From assembly GCA_002350705.1 (NCBI GenBank), contig DEFH01000044.1, positions 4,024 through 61,981 on the forward strand: a stretch of DNA of 57,958 bases. Reading direction: 5' to 3'. Each line of letters begins with the position of its first letter. The first letter of the stretch is position 1. The translations under genes and the position numbers were made by a program. This DNA comes from Ruminococcaceae bacterium UBA2857 (GTDB lineage: Bacteria; Bacillota; Clostridia; Oscillospirales; Acutalibacteraceae). Under the pieces are notes generated by a model. It saw nothing but the letters and a program-made list of their open reading frames with translations, made no database searches and was not told where the DNA came from. Positions 1 through 8,357 of the stretch are shown here, one piece after another.

Positions 1-280
1 CCGGGCCGTAGCCCTCATAGGTCAGGTTCTCGTAGTTGACGGAATTGGCGTCACCGGCTGCCTTCTTGATGCCTCTTTCAATGGTGTCATTCGGCACGTT
101 GTTGGCTTTTGCTTTGGCGATACACTCACGCAGCTTTGAGTTGGAAGCAGGATCCGCTCCGCCGCCTTCTCTTACCGCAACAGCCAGTTCTCTGCCGATT
201 TTGGTAAATATTTTTGCTCTTGCACCGTCGGTTTTTTCTTTTTTACGTTTTATGGTGCTCCATTTTGAATGTCCTGACAT
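1..280 (-). CDS. yebC: YebC/PmpR-family regulator, 3' part outside window
   Basis: The N-terminal 93 residues of a YebC/TACO1-family protein are visible; the rest runs off the window. The protein begins MSGHSKWSTIKRKK and continues with the family hallmarks ARAKIFTKIGREL and REGGGADP. YebC proteins act as transcriptional regulators or help ribosomes through polyproline stretches; which applies here cannot be told. The ATG at 280 is preceded by a strong AGGAGG-like site near 288-294, and a good sigma-A promoter lies upstream. The family assignment is near certain because this N-terminus is highly conserved. Confidence 0.95.
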   Translation of the reverse strand, partial: MSGHSKWSTIKRKKEKTDGARAKIFTKIGRELAVAVREGGGADPASNSKLRECIAKAKANNVPNDTIERGIKKAAGDANSVNYENLTYEGYGP

Positions 281-317
281 ACAAAAACGTCCTCCTGTTT
301 CTAAAAATAACACATCT

Positions 318-346
318 ATTTTATCACATCATCCGCACAATATCAA
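318..346 (-). promoter_or_regulatory. Sigma-A promoter of yebC
   Basis: On the minus strand, TTGATA (341-346) and TAAAAT (318-323) are separated by exactly 17 bases, about 40 bases upstream of the yebC start codon. This is a pattern match only. Confidence 0.7.
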
Positions 347-386
347 GGCAAAAATACAAAAACTTTTTGCCCGAGCGGTTCATGAT

Positions 387-563
387 TTACACAAATTTAT
401 TCAGTTCACTGCTGTATTCATAGCCGATAGCCGACAGTTTTGTGATAATTTCCTCTGTATTGATATGATTCGCTTTGCCGAACTCGTCCAATGACGAATA
501 ATAGTCTCTGAGTTGGGTATTCATATAAGACAGCAGAATCACGGGATCATTAGGAATTGGCAT
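387..563 (-). CDS. DUF4250 family small protein
   Basis: A 58-residue protein starting MPIPNDPVILLSYMNTQLRD, which matches the short DUF4250 family of Firmicutes (P-x-DPV-x-LLSY-x-NTQLRD). Its function is unknown. An upstream in-frame start at 614 would overlap the end of pyrB. The ATG at 563 is preferred because AAAAGGAGAG sits just before it. The gene lies 17 bases after pyrB on the same strand and is probably cotranscribed with it. No signal peptide or membrane segment is visible. An AT-rich hairpin at about 346-372 might end the transcript, but it is weak. Confidence 0.85.
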   Translation of the reverse strand: MPIPNDPVILLSYMNTQLRDYYSSLDEFGKANHINTEEIITKLSAIGYEYSSELNKFV

Positions 564-580
564 CAAAAATCTCTCCTTTT

Positions 581-1654
581 TTATATCAATGTTCTTTCCT
601 CGCAGTAACGGCACAACAGCATATCTCCGCCTACGGCACGGAATCTCTTGGGAAGATACTGTTCTATGGTTGTAATACAGCGTGGATTTTTACATTTGAC
701 GTTATGGGTATCAAATTTTCTCGGCATGGGAGTCCTGTCACCATCCTTGAGCATGGTCATAATCAGTGCCATTCTCGCATACATCCCGTACACTGTCTGA
801 ACAAAATATTTTGCACGGGGATCATAGTCCACATCTTCCGCAATTTCATCCACTCTGGGAAGAGGATGCAGAATTTTCAGGTCACGCTTGGCATCCAGCA
901 GTTTTTCCCTGTCGAGCACAAACACACCCTTTTGTTTTTCATATTCCGCCTCACTGGAGAAACGTTCTCTCTGAATTCTGGTCATATAGAGCATATCCAG
1001 CATAGGCATAGCTTCTTTCAGGCCGGAAACCTCCGTATAATGACAGCTTGAAGCATTGAGAATATCCTTGATATACTGCGGCACGGTCAGCTCAGGGGTT
1101 GAAATCAATACAAACTTATTTCCTTTAAAGTGCGACATGGTTTTAATCAAAGAATGGACGGTTCTGCCGTTTTTAAGGTCTCCGCAAAGACCAATGCACA
1201 TATTGTCCAGTGTCCCCTTTTCATTGTACAGTGTCACAACATCCGTCAATGTCTGTGTGGGGTGAAGATGACCGCCATCACCTGCATTGATGACAGGGGC
1301 AGCAGAATACATGGATGCTGCTTTAGCCGCACCCTCCAACGGATGACGAATCGCAATAATATCGGTATAGCCGCCCACTACAGTAATGGTATCTTTCAGG
1401 CTTTCTCCTTTTGATACGGAGGAATTCTGCGGATTATCAAAGCCAATCACACTGCCGCCCAGACGAAGCATGGCTGTTTTAAAAGACATCTGTGTTCTGG
1501 TTGACGGTTCATAGAACAGTGTTGCCAGTATTTTTCCCTTGCAGGCATCCGCATATTCTGCGGGATTTGCCATAATCTGATTGGCAAGCGTAATGATCTC
1601 CATCAGTTCGCTTTTGGAGAGGTCTTCCAGATCAATCACGTGTTTTGTTTTCAT
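581..1654 (-). CDS. pyrB: Aspartate carbamoyltransferase with fused PyrI-like zinc domain
   Basis: Catalyses carbamoyl phosphate + aspartate to N-carbamoylaspartate, the committed step of pyrimidine synthesis. The carbamoyl-phosphate loop STRTQMSFKTAM (about residues 51-62) and the HPLPRVDEI motif are intact. At 357 residues it is roughly 50 longer than ordinary catalytic chains. The extra C-terminus carries Cys321, Cys326, Cys348 and Cys351 (C-x4-C-x21-C-x2-C). It reads like the zinc domain of the regulatory subunit PyrI (CKNPRCIT ... CRYCE), but with no nucleotide-binding allosteric domain before it. In E. coli that zinc domain docks on the catalytic chain. No separate pyrI is seen here. 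A GGAGG site precedes the ATG. Confidence 0.95.
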   Translation of the reverse strand: MKTKHVIDLEDLSKSELMEIITLANQIMANPAEYADACKGKILATLFYEPSTRTQMSFKTAMLRLGGSVIGFDNPQNSSVSKGESLKDTITVVGGYTDIIAIRHPLEGAAKAASMYSAAPVINAGDGGHLHPTQTLTDVVTLYNEKGTLDNMCIGLCGDLKNGRTVHSLIKTMSHFKGNKFVLISTPELTVPQYIKDILNASSCHYTEVSGLKEAMPMLDMLYMTRIQRERFSSEAEYEKQKGVFVLDREKLLDAKRDLKILHPLPRVDEIAEDVDYDPRAKYFVQTVYGMYARMALIMTMLKDGDRTPMPRKFDTHNVKCKNPRCITTIEQYLPKRFRAVGGDMLLCRYCEERTLI

Positions 1655-1700
1655 AACATTTCCTCCATCTTATATTCATTTTTCTCTAAACGACGGATGA

Positions 1701-1730
1701 TTGGGGGCTTTGCCCCAACCCCCTGCACCC
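1701..1730. repeat. GC-rich intergenic hairpin element
   Basis: A short GC-rich inverted repeat (GGGGGCTTTGCCCC followed by AACCCCC) lies in the otherwise AT-rich gap between ftsZ and pyrB. Its composition is unlike its surroundings. It resembles the dispersed GGGGGCTTTGCCCC-type intergenic elements common in Ruminococcaceae genomes; that link is from memory, not from a search. Only one copy is in this window. Confidence 0.5.
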
Positions 1731-1747
1731 ATTGATATTTCACGCAA

Positions 1748-1780
1748 AGAAAGCCTGTCGCTGAAAACGGCAGGCTTTTC
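1748..1780 (-). terminator. Intrinsic terminator after ftsZ
   Basis: On the minus strand, AAAGCCTG (1771-1778) pairs perfectly with CAGGCTTT (1750-1757), extended by a G-C rich inner part around a TTTTCAG loop. A short T-rich stretch follows. It lies 8 bases after the ftsZ stop codon. Confidence 0.75.
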
Positions 1781-1787
1781 GGCTGGA

Positions 1788-3125
1788 TTATTTATTGTTG
1801 AAAATTGACATAATATCAACAAAGGAATCATCAGGATCATTGTTTCTGGGAGCATTCTGCGGCTGCTGCATCGGTCTCTGCTGAGAGCCTGTATTGGCAT
1901 TGGGATAGACAGGTGCCTGATGCTGCGGCATTTCCTGCTGCATGGGACGCTGATACTGCGGCTGCTGTACCTGTGGCTGCGGCATCTGCGGCTGCGGCTG
2001 ATACGGATTATACTGCGGCTGCTGTACCTGCGGCTGCGGCTTTGGTCTGTTGTCAGTTGCACCTCTCATCACACCGCCGAAACGTGTCGGTTCCGGTCTC
2101 TGCATAGAGCCGTACTGGAACGGTGAAGAAGGCTTGCTGTCCTTTTTCTGATTCACAAGGGTATAGTGATCGGTAGTCGGGAAGCCCGTTGCGATAACGA
2201 TAACGCTGATAGTATCGTCCATTTCTTCATCCAAAGCAGCACCCCAGATAATAATCGCATTTTCGTCAGCCTGTTCGGAAATCATGGTAGATGCTTCCTG
2301 AATCTCATCCAGACCAATGTCGGGGGATGCCTTGATATTGACGATCAAGCCTTTGGCACCCTGGATAGAAGTACCGAGAAGAGGACTGGAAATAGCATTC
2401 TGAGCGGCAATTTTTGCTTTTTCCTTACCGGAGGCAATGCCCACGCCCATCAGAGCATAGCCCGCATCTTTCATAACGGAAGTCACGTCCGCAAAGTCAA
2501 GGTTGACAAGACCGGGAATGACGATCAGATCCGTGATACTCTGAACGCCCTGACGGAGCACGTCATCTGCGGCAAAGAACGCATTCTGGAGTGTAATTTT
2601 CTCTTCGCTGATATGTTTCAGTCTCTCGTTAGGGATAACGATCAGGGAATCGACATTGGCACGGAGTCTTTGAATACCCTGTTCTGCCTGTTCCATACGG
2701 CGTTTGCCCTCAAAAAGGAACGGGGTTGTTACGATACCGACGGTCAGGATACCCATTTCCTTAGCGATTTCCGCAACGATAGGAGCTGCACCTGTACCGG
2801 TACCGCCACCCATACCTGCGGTGATAAATACCATATCGGTACCCTGCAAAAGATCACTGATCTGGCTGCGGCTTTCCTCGGCAGCTTTTTCACCGACTTC
2901 GGGCTTGGAGCCTGCACCTTTACCGTGCGTAATTTTCTCACCTATCTGGATTTTCTGAGAAGCCTTGGAACGAATCAAGGCCTGTTGGTCGGTGTTGATA
3001 GAGATGAACTCTACACCTGACACGTATTCAACCATTCTGTCTACGGCATTGCCGCCGCCGCCGCCCACTCCGACGACTTTAATATGTACAATGGTATCCA
3101 TTTCATTTTCAAATTCGTAAGGCAT
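1788..3125 (-). CDS. ftsZ: Cell division protein FtsZ
   Basis: Tubulin-like GTPase that polymerises into the division ring at midcell. The tubulin signature GGGTGTGAAP is at about residues 106-115, with VGVGGGGGNAV near the N-terminus and the DFADV T7 loop later. From about residue 330 comes a long linker rich in Gln and Pro (repeated PQPQ and VQQPQ). The last residues, DSFVDIMSIFNNK, form a C-terminal peptide that differs from the IPxFLR form of Bacillus. The ATG at 3125 has GGGAG upstream; a GTG at 3158 is a poorer alternative. It is the last gene of the cluster, has its own promoter, and ftsA is not beside it. Confidence 0.97.
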   Translation of the reverse strand: MPYEFENEMDTIVHIKVVGVGGGGGNAVDRMVEYVSGVEFISINTDQQALIRSKASQKIQIGEKITHGKGAGSKPEVGEKAAEESRSQISDLLQGTDMVFITAGMGGGTGTGAAPIVAEIAKEMGILTVGIVTTPFLFEGKRRMEQAEQGIQRLRANVDSLIVIPNERLKHISEEKITLQNAFFAADDVLRQGVQSITDLIVIPGLVNLDFADVTSVMKDAGYALMGVGIASGKEKAKIAAQNAISSPLLGTSIQGAKGLIVNIKASPDIGLDEIQEASTMISEQADENAIIIWGAALDEEMDDTISVIVIATGFPTTDHYTLVNQKKDSKPSSPFQYGSMQRPEPTRFGGVMRGATDNRPKPQPQVQQPQYNPYQPQPQMPQPQVQQPQYQRPMQQEMPQHQAPVYPNANTGSQQRPMQQPQNAPRNNDPDDSFVDIMSIFNNK

Positions 3126-3205
3126 TGTTTTTCTCCCTTCAAAATTCACTTCATGCACAGAGTACGAACTCCTACACTTATTTTTTTATTAATATAACCA
3201 TTAAT

Positions 3206-3234
3206 AATGTACCACTTTTTCAGCATTTTTTCAA
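3206..3234 (-). promoter_or_regulatory. Candidate ftsZ promoter
   Basis: In the 181-base gap between ftsQ and ftsZ, the minus strand has TTGAAA (3229-3234), a 17-base spacer and TACATT (3206-3211). This would let ftsZ be transcribed separately from the rest of the cluster. The remainder of the gap is AT-rich with a 12-base palindrome TATATCGATATA (3269-3280) and no gene. Confidence 0.55.
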
Positions 3235-3306
3235 TACACTAAATAAATTTTTACAGATATTTATCATTATATCGATATATTGGCATAATTCCGGCTTGTT
3301 TTTTGG

Positions 3307-4788
3307 TTATTCTGCCAATTCTTCTGTATCATTTTCACCTGTGTATTCATCATCACCCCCGTCATCCTCATTTTCGGTATATTCATCGGAAGATTCACTG
3401 TCAGCATTTTCATCCTCATAGGCATACTCTTCTTCATAGTACTCGCTGCCGGATTCTTCTGAATATGCTTCATCTTCCGTATATTGGCTTTCTTCATCGG
3501 AATACTCTTCGGTGTATTCATTTTCTTCATCGGAATATTCTTCGGTGTATTCATTTTCTTCTTCGGAATATTCTTCGGTGTATTCATTTTCTTCTTCGGA
3601 ATATTCTTCATTGGATTCTTCTTCAGATTCTTCCGTGACTTCTTCCGAGAGTTCTTCATCCACTTCTTCTCCGGAGGATTCCTCTTTCGGTTCAGAAGGC
3701 TCCTGTGGCTGAGAGGACTGCTGTTGACTTTCTTGGGTGCTGCTTTCCTCAGGCACATTTAGTTTCAGATAGGATTTGCCGCCCTCTGTATCGGACAGGG
3801 AGACATCCAGTTCTCCTGTCGCACTGAGCGGAACATCTTTTTCCATTACTTCCATGATCGTCTTGAACTTGCAGTCTATATTTTCGGGCGAACCGATACT
3901 GATACGGAAACCGTTTTTGCGGATAAGAACAATGTGAGTAGGAGAAGTAATATCAATGGTTTCAACATCTTTGAGCTTATACTGAGCGACTTTTTCCATG
4001 ATTTCATCAATATACTTTTTGATATTGTCATTTTCATACTCCGCATAGGCACAGAGCGTTTCATTTTTCAGTTTTGCCCCTAAAATACTCGGAACATCAT
4101 ACAGCTTTTTCTTGTCAATTTCAATAATTTTTCCCTTTTGGCTGAGAACATAATATCTTCCCTTGTTTTCCACAATGGAAGTCGGTCTGGCTTCCGTGAT
4201 GTGAATCACGATCTGATTGAAGAGTTTTTTGCGGATGCTCACGTTTTCCACATAGGGAATTTCACTGACAATTTTTTTCTCTCCGGGAGAGGTACTGCAA
4301 AGCAGCAAATTATCATTTTTATGAATCAGGCTTGCCTCAATGATTTCCTCCTGTGAATAACGGGTAATTCCCTCCACAGCAATCTCATCTATTTTAAAGA
4401 ACACTGTCATGGAAAGCAGTGTGCAAAAAATTACAGCAGCCGCCACTGTTACCACATAGAAAATAATTCTCTGCCGTCTGCGTTTTTTAGGGCTGACAGG
4501 TTCTTTGGCAGGGGGAAGGGGTTGTTCTTCCTCATCACCATATTCCTTGACAGGCTGACGGAGCATATCCTCCGCTTCCGCATCAAATCCCTCTTGGGAA
4601 TCGTATATATATATACTGTTTTCTTCGAGTTTGATACGGTTTTTTCGTCTTTCCGATTTGCTGTAGGGTTTCGGAGAGGCGGTTGCGGATTTTTCTTTTG
4701 TCGGACCGTCGCTGTTGTTTTGGGCAGGAGACGGAACAGGTTTATTGACTTGCTTGCCCGAAAAGTCTGTCGGCTTTTTTTTATCCAT
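3307..4788 (-). CDS. ftsQ: FtsQ/DivIB division protein with long acidic tail
   Basis: Bitopic divisome protein that scaffolds FtsL and the septal synthase. Visible parts are a cytoplasmic N-terminus of about 105 residues ending in KKRRRQR, one membrane helix at about 108-130, a POTRA domain starting FKIDEIAVEG, and a beta domain to about 345. After that comes a 145-residue tail (349-493) made almost entirely of Glu, Ser, Asp, Tyr and Thr, with no Lys or Arg after residue 368, including 11-residue repeats. The tail should lie outside the membrane. Three ATGs in a row occur at the start. The third (4788) is about 7 bases from GGAGG and is preferred. It follows murG closely. Confidence 0.9.
   Translation of the reverse strand: MDKKKPTDFSGKQVNKPVPSPAQNNSDGPTKEKSATASPKPYSKSERRKNRIKLEENSIYIYDSQEGFDAEAEDMLRQPVKEYGDEEEQPLPPAKEPVSPKKRRRQRIIFYVVTVAAAVIFCTLLSMTVFFKIDEIAVEGITRYSQEEIIEASLIHKNDNLLLCSTSPGEKKIVSEIPYVENVSIRKKLFNQIVIHITEARPTSIVENKGRYYVLSQKGKIIEIDKKKLYDVPSILGAKLKNETLCAYAEYENDNIKKYIDEIMEKVAQYKLKDVETIDITSPTHIVLIRKNGFRISIGSPENIDCKFKTIMEVMEKDVPLSATGELDVSLSDTEGGKSYLKLNVPEESSTQESQQQSSQPQEPSEPKEESSGEEVDEELSEEVTEESEEESNEEYSEEENEYTEEYSEEENEYTEEYSDEENEYTEEYSDEESQYTEDEAYSEESGSEYYEEEYAYEDENADSESSDEYTENEDDGGDDEYTGENDTEELAE
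3475..3606. repeat. Four 33-bp tandem repeats inside ftsQ
   Basis: Four consecutive 33-base units (3475-3507, 3508-3540, 3541-3573, 3574-3606) lie in the part of ftsQ coding for the acidic tail. The last three are nearly identical and the first is more diverged; a more degenerate copy follows. Each encodes 11 residues of the form EEYSEEENEYT. The unit is a multiple of three, so gain or loss of units would keep the frame. Confidence 0.9.
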
Positions 4789-4810
4789 CATCATTCCTCC
4801 GCCTGTCCGT

Positions 4811-5947
4811 TTACTTTTTCTTGGACGTTGCCACCACTTCAATGATAACCGCATAAATTCTTTTGGAGGCATCGGAAATCGCCATTTTTTTAGCGTTTGC
4901 CGAGTATTCCGCCAGCTTTGCGGGATCGGAGGCAAGAGAATCAATCGCTTCCGTCAATTTTTCGGGAGTCAGGTCTTTTTCCTCAATCATCAGGGCGGCA
5001 TGGTGATTGACCAAAGCCATTGCATTGTGATACTGATGATTTTCCGCCACATTCGGAGACGGTATCAAAATAGAGGGCTTGCCCTGCACCTGTATTTCGC
5101 TCAGTGTAATCGCTCCCGCCCTTGCCACCACAACATCTGCTGCTGCCAAACAGACCGGCATATCATTAATATATTCCCTGATGTCCAGATTAGCGGCTTT
5201 TTCCAAATCCGCTCCCTTTTCCCTGAGAAGGTCGGGGAACCATTTGCCATACTGTCCGTAAGCATGGATATGCTGATATCTTCCGTCATTGGCACTTCTT
5301 GCAATGACATCCGCCAGTGATTCATTGATTTTTTGTGCACCAAGGCTGCCGCCAAAGGACAGGATCACCGGTCTGTTGTCGAGACCGAGTTGTTTTCTGG
5401 CAGTACGTTTTTCCTGTTTGAGAATATCTCCTCTGACGGGATTTCCCGTATCGACAAAGTGATAATTGCCTTTAAAGTGTTCTCTTGCGGCCGGCATTGC
5501 CAGCATAACTCTGGCAGCCTTTTTGGCAAGCATTTTATTGGTAATGCCCGGATAAGCATTTTGCTCGTGAATGAGTGTTGGGATTCCCAGTTTTGCCGCT
5601 GCCCTGAGTACCGGTCCGCTGACATAGCCGCCTGTACCGATACAAATATCCGGCTGAAATTCCCTAATGATTTTTTCCGCCTCTTTGGAAGCGGTGACTG
5701 CCTTTTTGACGGTCACCATATTTTCCTTGATGGCCTTCGGGGAGATCTTTCTTTTAAATCCCTGCACACTGATGGTTTTGAATGCAAAGCCTGCCTGCGG
5801 AACAAGGCGTTCTTCCATACCGCCCTTGTTGCCGATATAAAGGATTTCCGCATCCGGCTGACGTTCCCTGACATAGCCTGCAATCGCCAAGGCAGGATTG
5901 ATATGTCCTGCCGTTCCTCCTCCTGCAAATACAAACCTCATATACAT
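4811..5947 (-). CDS. murG: MurG, lipid II synthase
   Basis: UDP-N-acetylglucosamine:lipid I GlcNAc transferase, which completes lipid II at the inner face of the membrane. It has the N-terminal GGGTAGHINPALAIA loop, the GTGGYVSGPV and HEQNAYPG motifs, the GGSLGAQKIN motif opening the C-terminal domain, and the RAGAITLSEI ... NHQYHNA donor site. Its length of 378 residues is close to the family norm. The start is ATG 5947 or ATG 5941; AAGGAG at about 5952-5957 could serve either. It lies between ftsW and ftsQ in the same direction. Confidence 0.96.
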   Translation of the reverse strand: MYMRFVFAGGGTAGHINPALAIAGYVRERQPDAEILYIGNKGGMEERLVPQAGFAFKTISVQGFKRKISPKAIKENMVTVKKAVTASKEAEKIIREFQPDICIGTGGYVSGPVLRAAAKLGIPTLIHEQNAYPGITNKMLAKKAARVMLAMPAAREHFKGNYHFVDTGNPVRGDILKQEKRTARKQLGLDNRPVILSFGGSLGAQKINESLADVIARSANDGRYQHIHAYGQYGKWFPDLLREKGADLEKAANLDIREYINDMPVCLAAADVVVARAGAITLSEIQVQGKPSILIPSPNVAENHQYHNAMALVNHHAALMIEEKDLTPEKLTEAIDSLASDPAKLAEYSANAKKMAISDASKRIYAVIIEVVATSKKK

Positions 5948-5981
5948 ACAACTCCTTTTCCCTGTATCAGCCGGACTGCCG

Positions 5982-7262
5982 TCAGGCTTTCTCCAAATTA
6001 GAAGTACGGGAAATCGAAAGCACGATTCCCATCTGTGCCAGCAGCATAATCAATGACGAGCCGCCATAGCTGAAAAACGGTAAACTGATACCTGTATTCG
6101 GCATCCAGTCCGTGATAACCAGAATGTTCAGAATCACCTGGATTCCTATCTGTGCGGAAAGACCGATTCCCAGCAATGCACCAAATTTATCGGTAGCTTT
6201 CATGGAAAGTGTAATGCCTCTCCATACCAGCAGACCAAACAGAATCAAAATAAACGCTGCACCAATAAAGCCCAGCTCTTCACACACTACCGCAAACACA
6301 AAGTCATTCTGTACTTCGGGGATATACAGATATTTTTGTCTGGACATTCCCAGACCCAACCCCCAGAAACCGCCTGAACCAATCGCATACAGGGAATTTC
6401 TTGTCTGATAAGTATCCCAGTACAAATCCTCGGTAGGATTCAGTGCCATTCCCCAGCCGTCCAGACGTTCCATTGCGTAGCCAAGCCATCCGAACGCTGC
6501 CATCAGTCCTACCAGGACTGCCAATCCGATACCCGCTATCAAAAAGTATTTCAGCTTTGCTCCGCTGATAAACGTCATTAAAGCAGCCAGCAAAATAATG
6601 ATGGCAACACCCGAATAGTGCGGCTCCAGCAGTAGCAGACCGCTTATCACACCTGTCAGTATCAAAGCAGGCAACACGCCGTATTTGAAAGTCCCCATTT
6701 CTTTGAAATGACGGGAACCCCAGTCAGCCAGAACCAATATGACCGCAAATTTGGCAATTTCCGAAGGCTGTACATGAATCGGTCCTATGTCAAACCAACG
6801 GTGAACACCTGTTTTGGACGGAATGAACGGTACGATGATCAACATCAGCAACGCTACACCCAACACAAGATATGCCATCTTATGCCAATGGTGATAGTCA
6901 AAGTATGACAGCAAAAACATGAAACCGATTCCGATTGCTCCGAACATCAGCTGTTTTTTCAGATAGAAAAAACTGTCATCTTCATAGGCGAATCCCGACG
7001 GATAGCTTGCCGAAAACATCATCAGCATTCCTATCAGCAAAAGCAGCATCAGGATAAATAAAAATGTCATATCCAGTCCCAAACGGACCGAGAAAATCTT
7101 AAACTTCTTTTTTACTCTTTTCGGTCTGTTCTGACCGGGCTTTGCCGTTCCCGGAGAGCCTGCCGCACGCACAGGCGGACGTTTGGAACTGCCTGTCGTT
7201 TTTGGCTTTCCGGGAGAACGGGACGGCACCTTTCGTGCCGGAGAAGTCGGTTCCATTCTCAC
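5982..7262 (-). CDS. ftsW: FtsW/SpoVE-type SEDS glycosyltransferase
   Basis: Membrane peptidoglycan polymerase of the SEDS family that partners with a class B PBP at the septum. After a basic, Pro-rich N-terminal tail of about 60 residues there are roughly ten membrane helices. Family motifs include HRWFDIGPIHVQPSE, RNSLYAIGSGG, GLGLGMSRQKYLYIPE, NDFVFAVVCEELG and the C-terminal SYGGSS. The GTG at 7262 sits 8 bases after GGAG; an ATG two codons later is also possible. FtsW and SpoVE cannot be told apart from sequence alone. Its place beside spoVD and murG fits either. Confidence 0.93.
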   Translation of the reverse strand: MRMEPTSPARKVPSRSPGKPKTTGSSKRPPVRAAGSPGTAKPGQNRPKRVKKKFKIFSVRLGLDMTFLFILMLLLLIGMLMMFSASYPSGFAYEDDSFFYLKKQLMFGAIGIGFMFLLSYFDYHHWHKMAYLVLGVALLMLIIVPFIPSKTGVHRWFDIGPIHVQPSEIAKFAVILVLADWGSRHFKEMGTFKYGVLPALILTGVISGLLLLEPHYSGVAIIILLAALMTFISGAKLKYFLIAGIGLAVLVGLMAAFGWLGYAMERLDGWGMALNPTEDLYWDTYQTRNSLYAIGSGGFWGLGLGMSRQKYLYIPEVQNDFVFAVVCEELGFIGAAFILILFGLLVWRGITLSMKATDKFGALLGIGLSAQIGIQVILNILVITDWMPNTGISLPFFSYGGSSLIMLLAQMGIVLSISRTSNLEKA

Positions 7263-7292
7263 TAAAACAACTCCTTTCCCAAAAGGATTCCC

Positions 7293-8306
7293 TTAAATAA
7301 ATCCCTTATATTTCATCACAATCAGAAGAGCCAATGCACCGCATATCATGGTAAAAACACTGAATACCGTTACAATTTTGACTTCTGACCAGCCGCATTT
7401 TTCAAAATGATGGTGAATCGGACTCATTTTAAAGAGTCGCTTGCCGTGTGTCAGCTTGAAGTAGCCTACCTGCAAAATGACAGAGAACATTTCCAAAATG
7501 TACACCAGTCCGACCAATATCAGCATGACGGGCATATCCAGTGCAAACGCTATCGCACACATGAATCCGCCCAGATACAGAGAACCCGTATCTCCCATGA
7601 ATACTCTGGCTGGGTGGAAGTTCCATACAAGGAATCCCAGACAGCCGCCTGCCAGTGCTGCCGACATAACAGAAGCTCCCATTCTGTCCAACAGCGGTGC
7701 CATCAGCATAAAGAAAATCGCTCCGAAAAATGTAACGGAACCGTTCAGACCGTCAATGCCGTCTGTCAGATTGGCCGCATTCACCATCCCCACAATAAAA
7801 ATTGCCGACAATGGATAATACCATATTCCCAGGTCAACCATACCCACAAACGGAATAAATGTTTGTGTATTGTCTTTGAAGAAATACATGGTAGCAAGAT
7901 ACGCAATCGCAACCAAAAATTGAAGGACAAGTTTTTGAATGGCAGTCAGTCCGAGATTTCTTTTCTTGACAGCCTTGATATAGTCGTCAATAAAGCCTAT
8001 TCCGCCAAAAGCCAGTGCCATGAACATTCCTGCATAGACTTTCGCAGACAAAAGCATATTTTCAGGGGCACCGCTGAAAGCGTTGTACAGAATCACACAC
8101 GGTATGCCTACCGCAAGACTTGCCAGTATGAACATAAAGCCGCCCATGATAGGTGTTCCCTGCTTGCTCTGATGCCATTCGGGACCTTCCTCACGGATTG
8201 TCTGCCCAAAGTGTATCTTTTTGAGAAACGGCACCAGCCACAGTCCGAACAGTGCAGCCACGCCAAAGGAGCCGACTGCTGAAATGATTGTCCATATTCT
8301 TGTCAT
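7293..8306 (-). CDS. mraY: MraY, lipid I synthase
   Basis: Phospho-N-acetylmuramoyl-pentapeptide transferase, which makes lipid I on undecaprenyl phosphate in the membrane. It is a 337-residue polytopic protein with the diagnostic DDYIKAVKKRNLGLT, NAANLTDGIDGLNG and MSPIHHHFEKCGW motifs. The catalytic Asp pair and the His loop are present. The ATG at 8306 follows an AAAGGTGG site. It is flanked by spoVD upstream and ftsW downstream with short gaps, so one transcript is likely. Confidence 0.97.
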   Translation of the reverse strand: MTRIWTIISAVGSFGVAALFGLWLVPFLKKIHFGQTIREEGPEWHQSKQGTPIMGGFMFILASLAVGIPCVILYNAFSGAPENMLLSAKVYAGMFMALAFGGIGFIDDYIKAVKKRNLGLTAIQKLVLQFLVAIAYLATMYFFKDNTQTFIPFVGMVDLGIWYYPLSAIFIVGMVNAANLTDGIDGLNGSVTFFGAIFFMLMAPLLDRMGASVMSAALAGGCLGFLVWNFHPARVFMGDTGSLYLGGFMCAIAFALDMPVMLILVGLVYILEMFSVILQVGYFKLTHGKRLFKMSPIHHHFEKCGWSEVKIVTVFSVFTMICGALALLIVMKYKGFI

Positions 8307-8357
8307 AAATCAAATGTCCACCTTTCCGATATCCTTTTTCTTTTTCTCTGTTCTGCC

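Noticed and set aside
1655..1750. A pyrimidine-responsive attenuator or PyrR site before pyrB
   Set aside because: The gap holds the ftsZ terminator and a GC-rich hairpin, but no PyrR-binding loop sequence or antiterminator pair could be made out.
2166..3020. A 284-codon open frame on the plus strand
   Set aside because: It lies opposite the conserved GTPase part of ftsZ and has no ribosome-binding site.
3269..3280. The palindrome TATATCGATATA before ftsZ as an operator
   Set aside because: It is short, AT-rich and lies upstream of the promoter in an AT-rich gap; chance occurrence is likely.
3475..3606. Regular repeats that might be read as a CRISPR array
   Set aside because: The units are contiguous 33-mers with no spacers, lie within the ftsQ frame and code for 11-residue acidic repeats.
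7407..8282. A 291-codon open frame on the plus strand rich in His and Gln
   Set aside because: It is the reverse of mraY; its composition simply mirrors the hydrophobic codons of a membrane protein.
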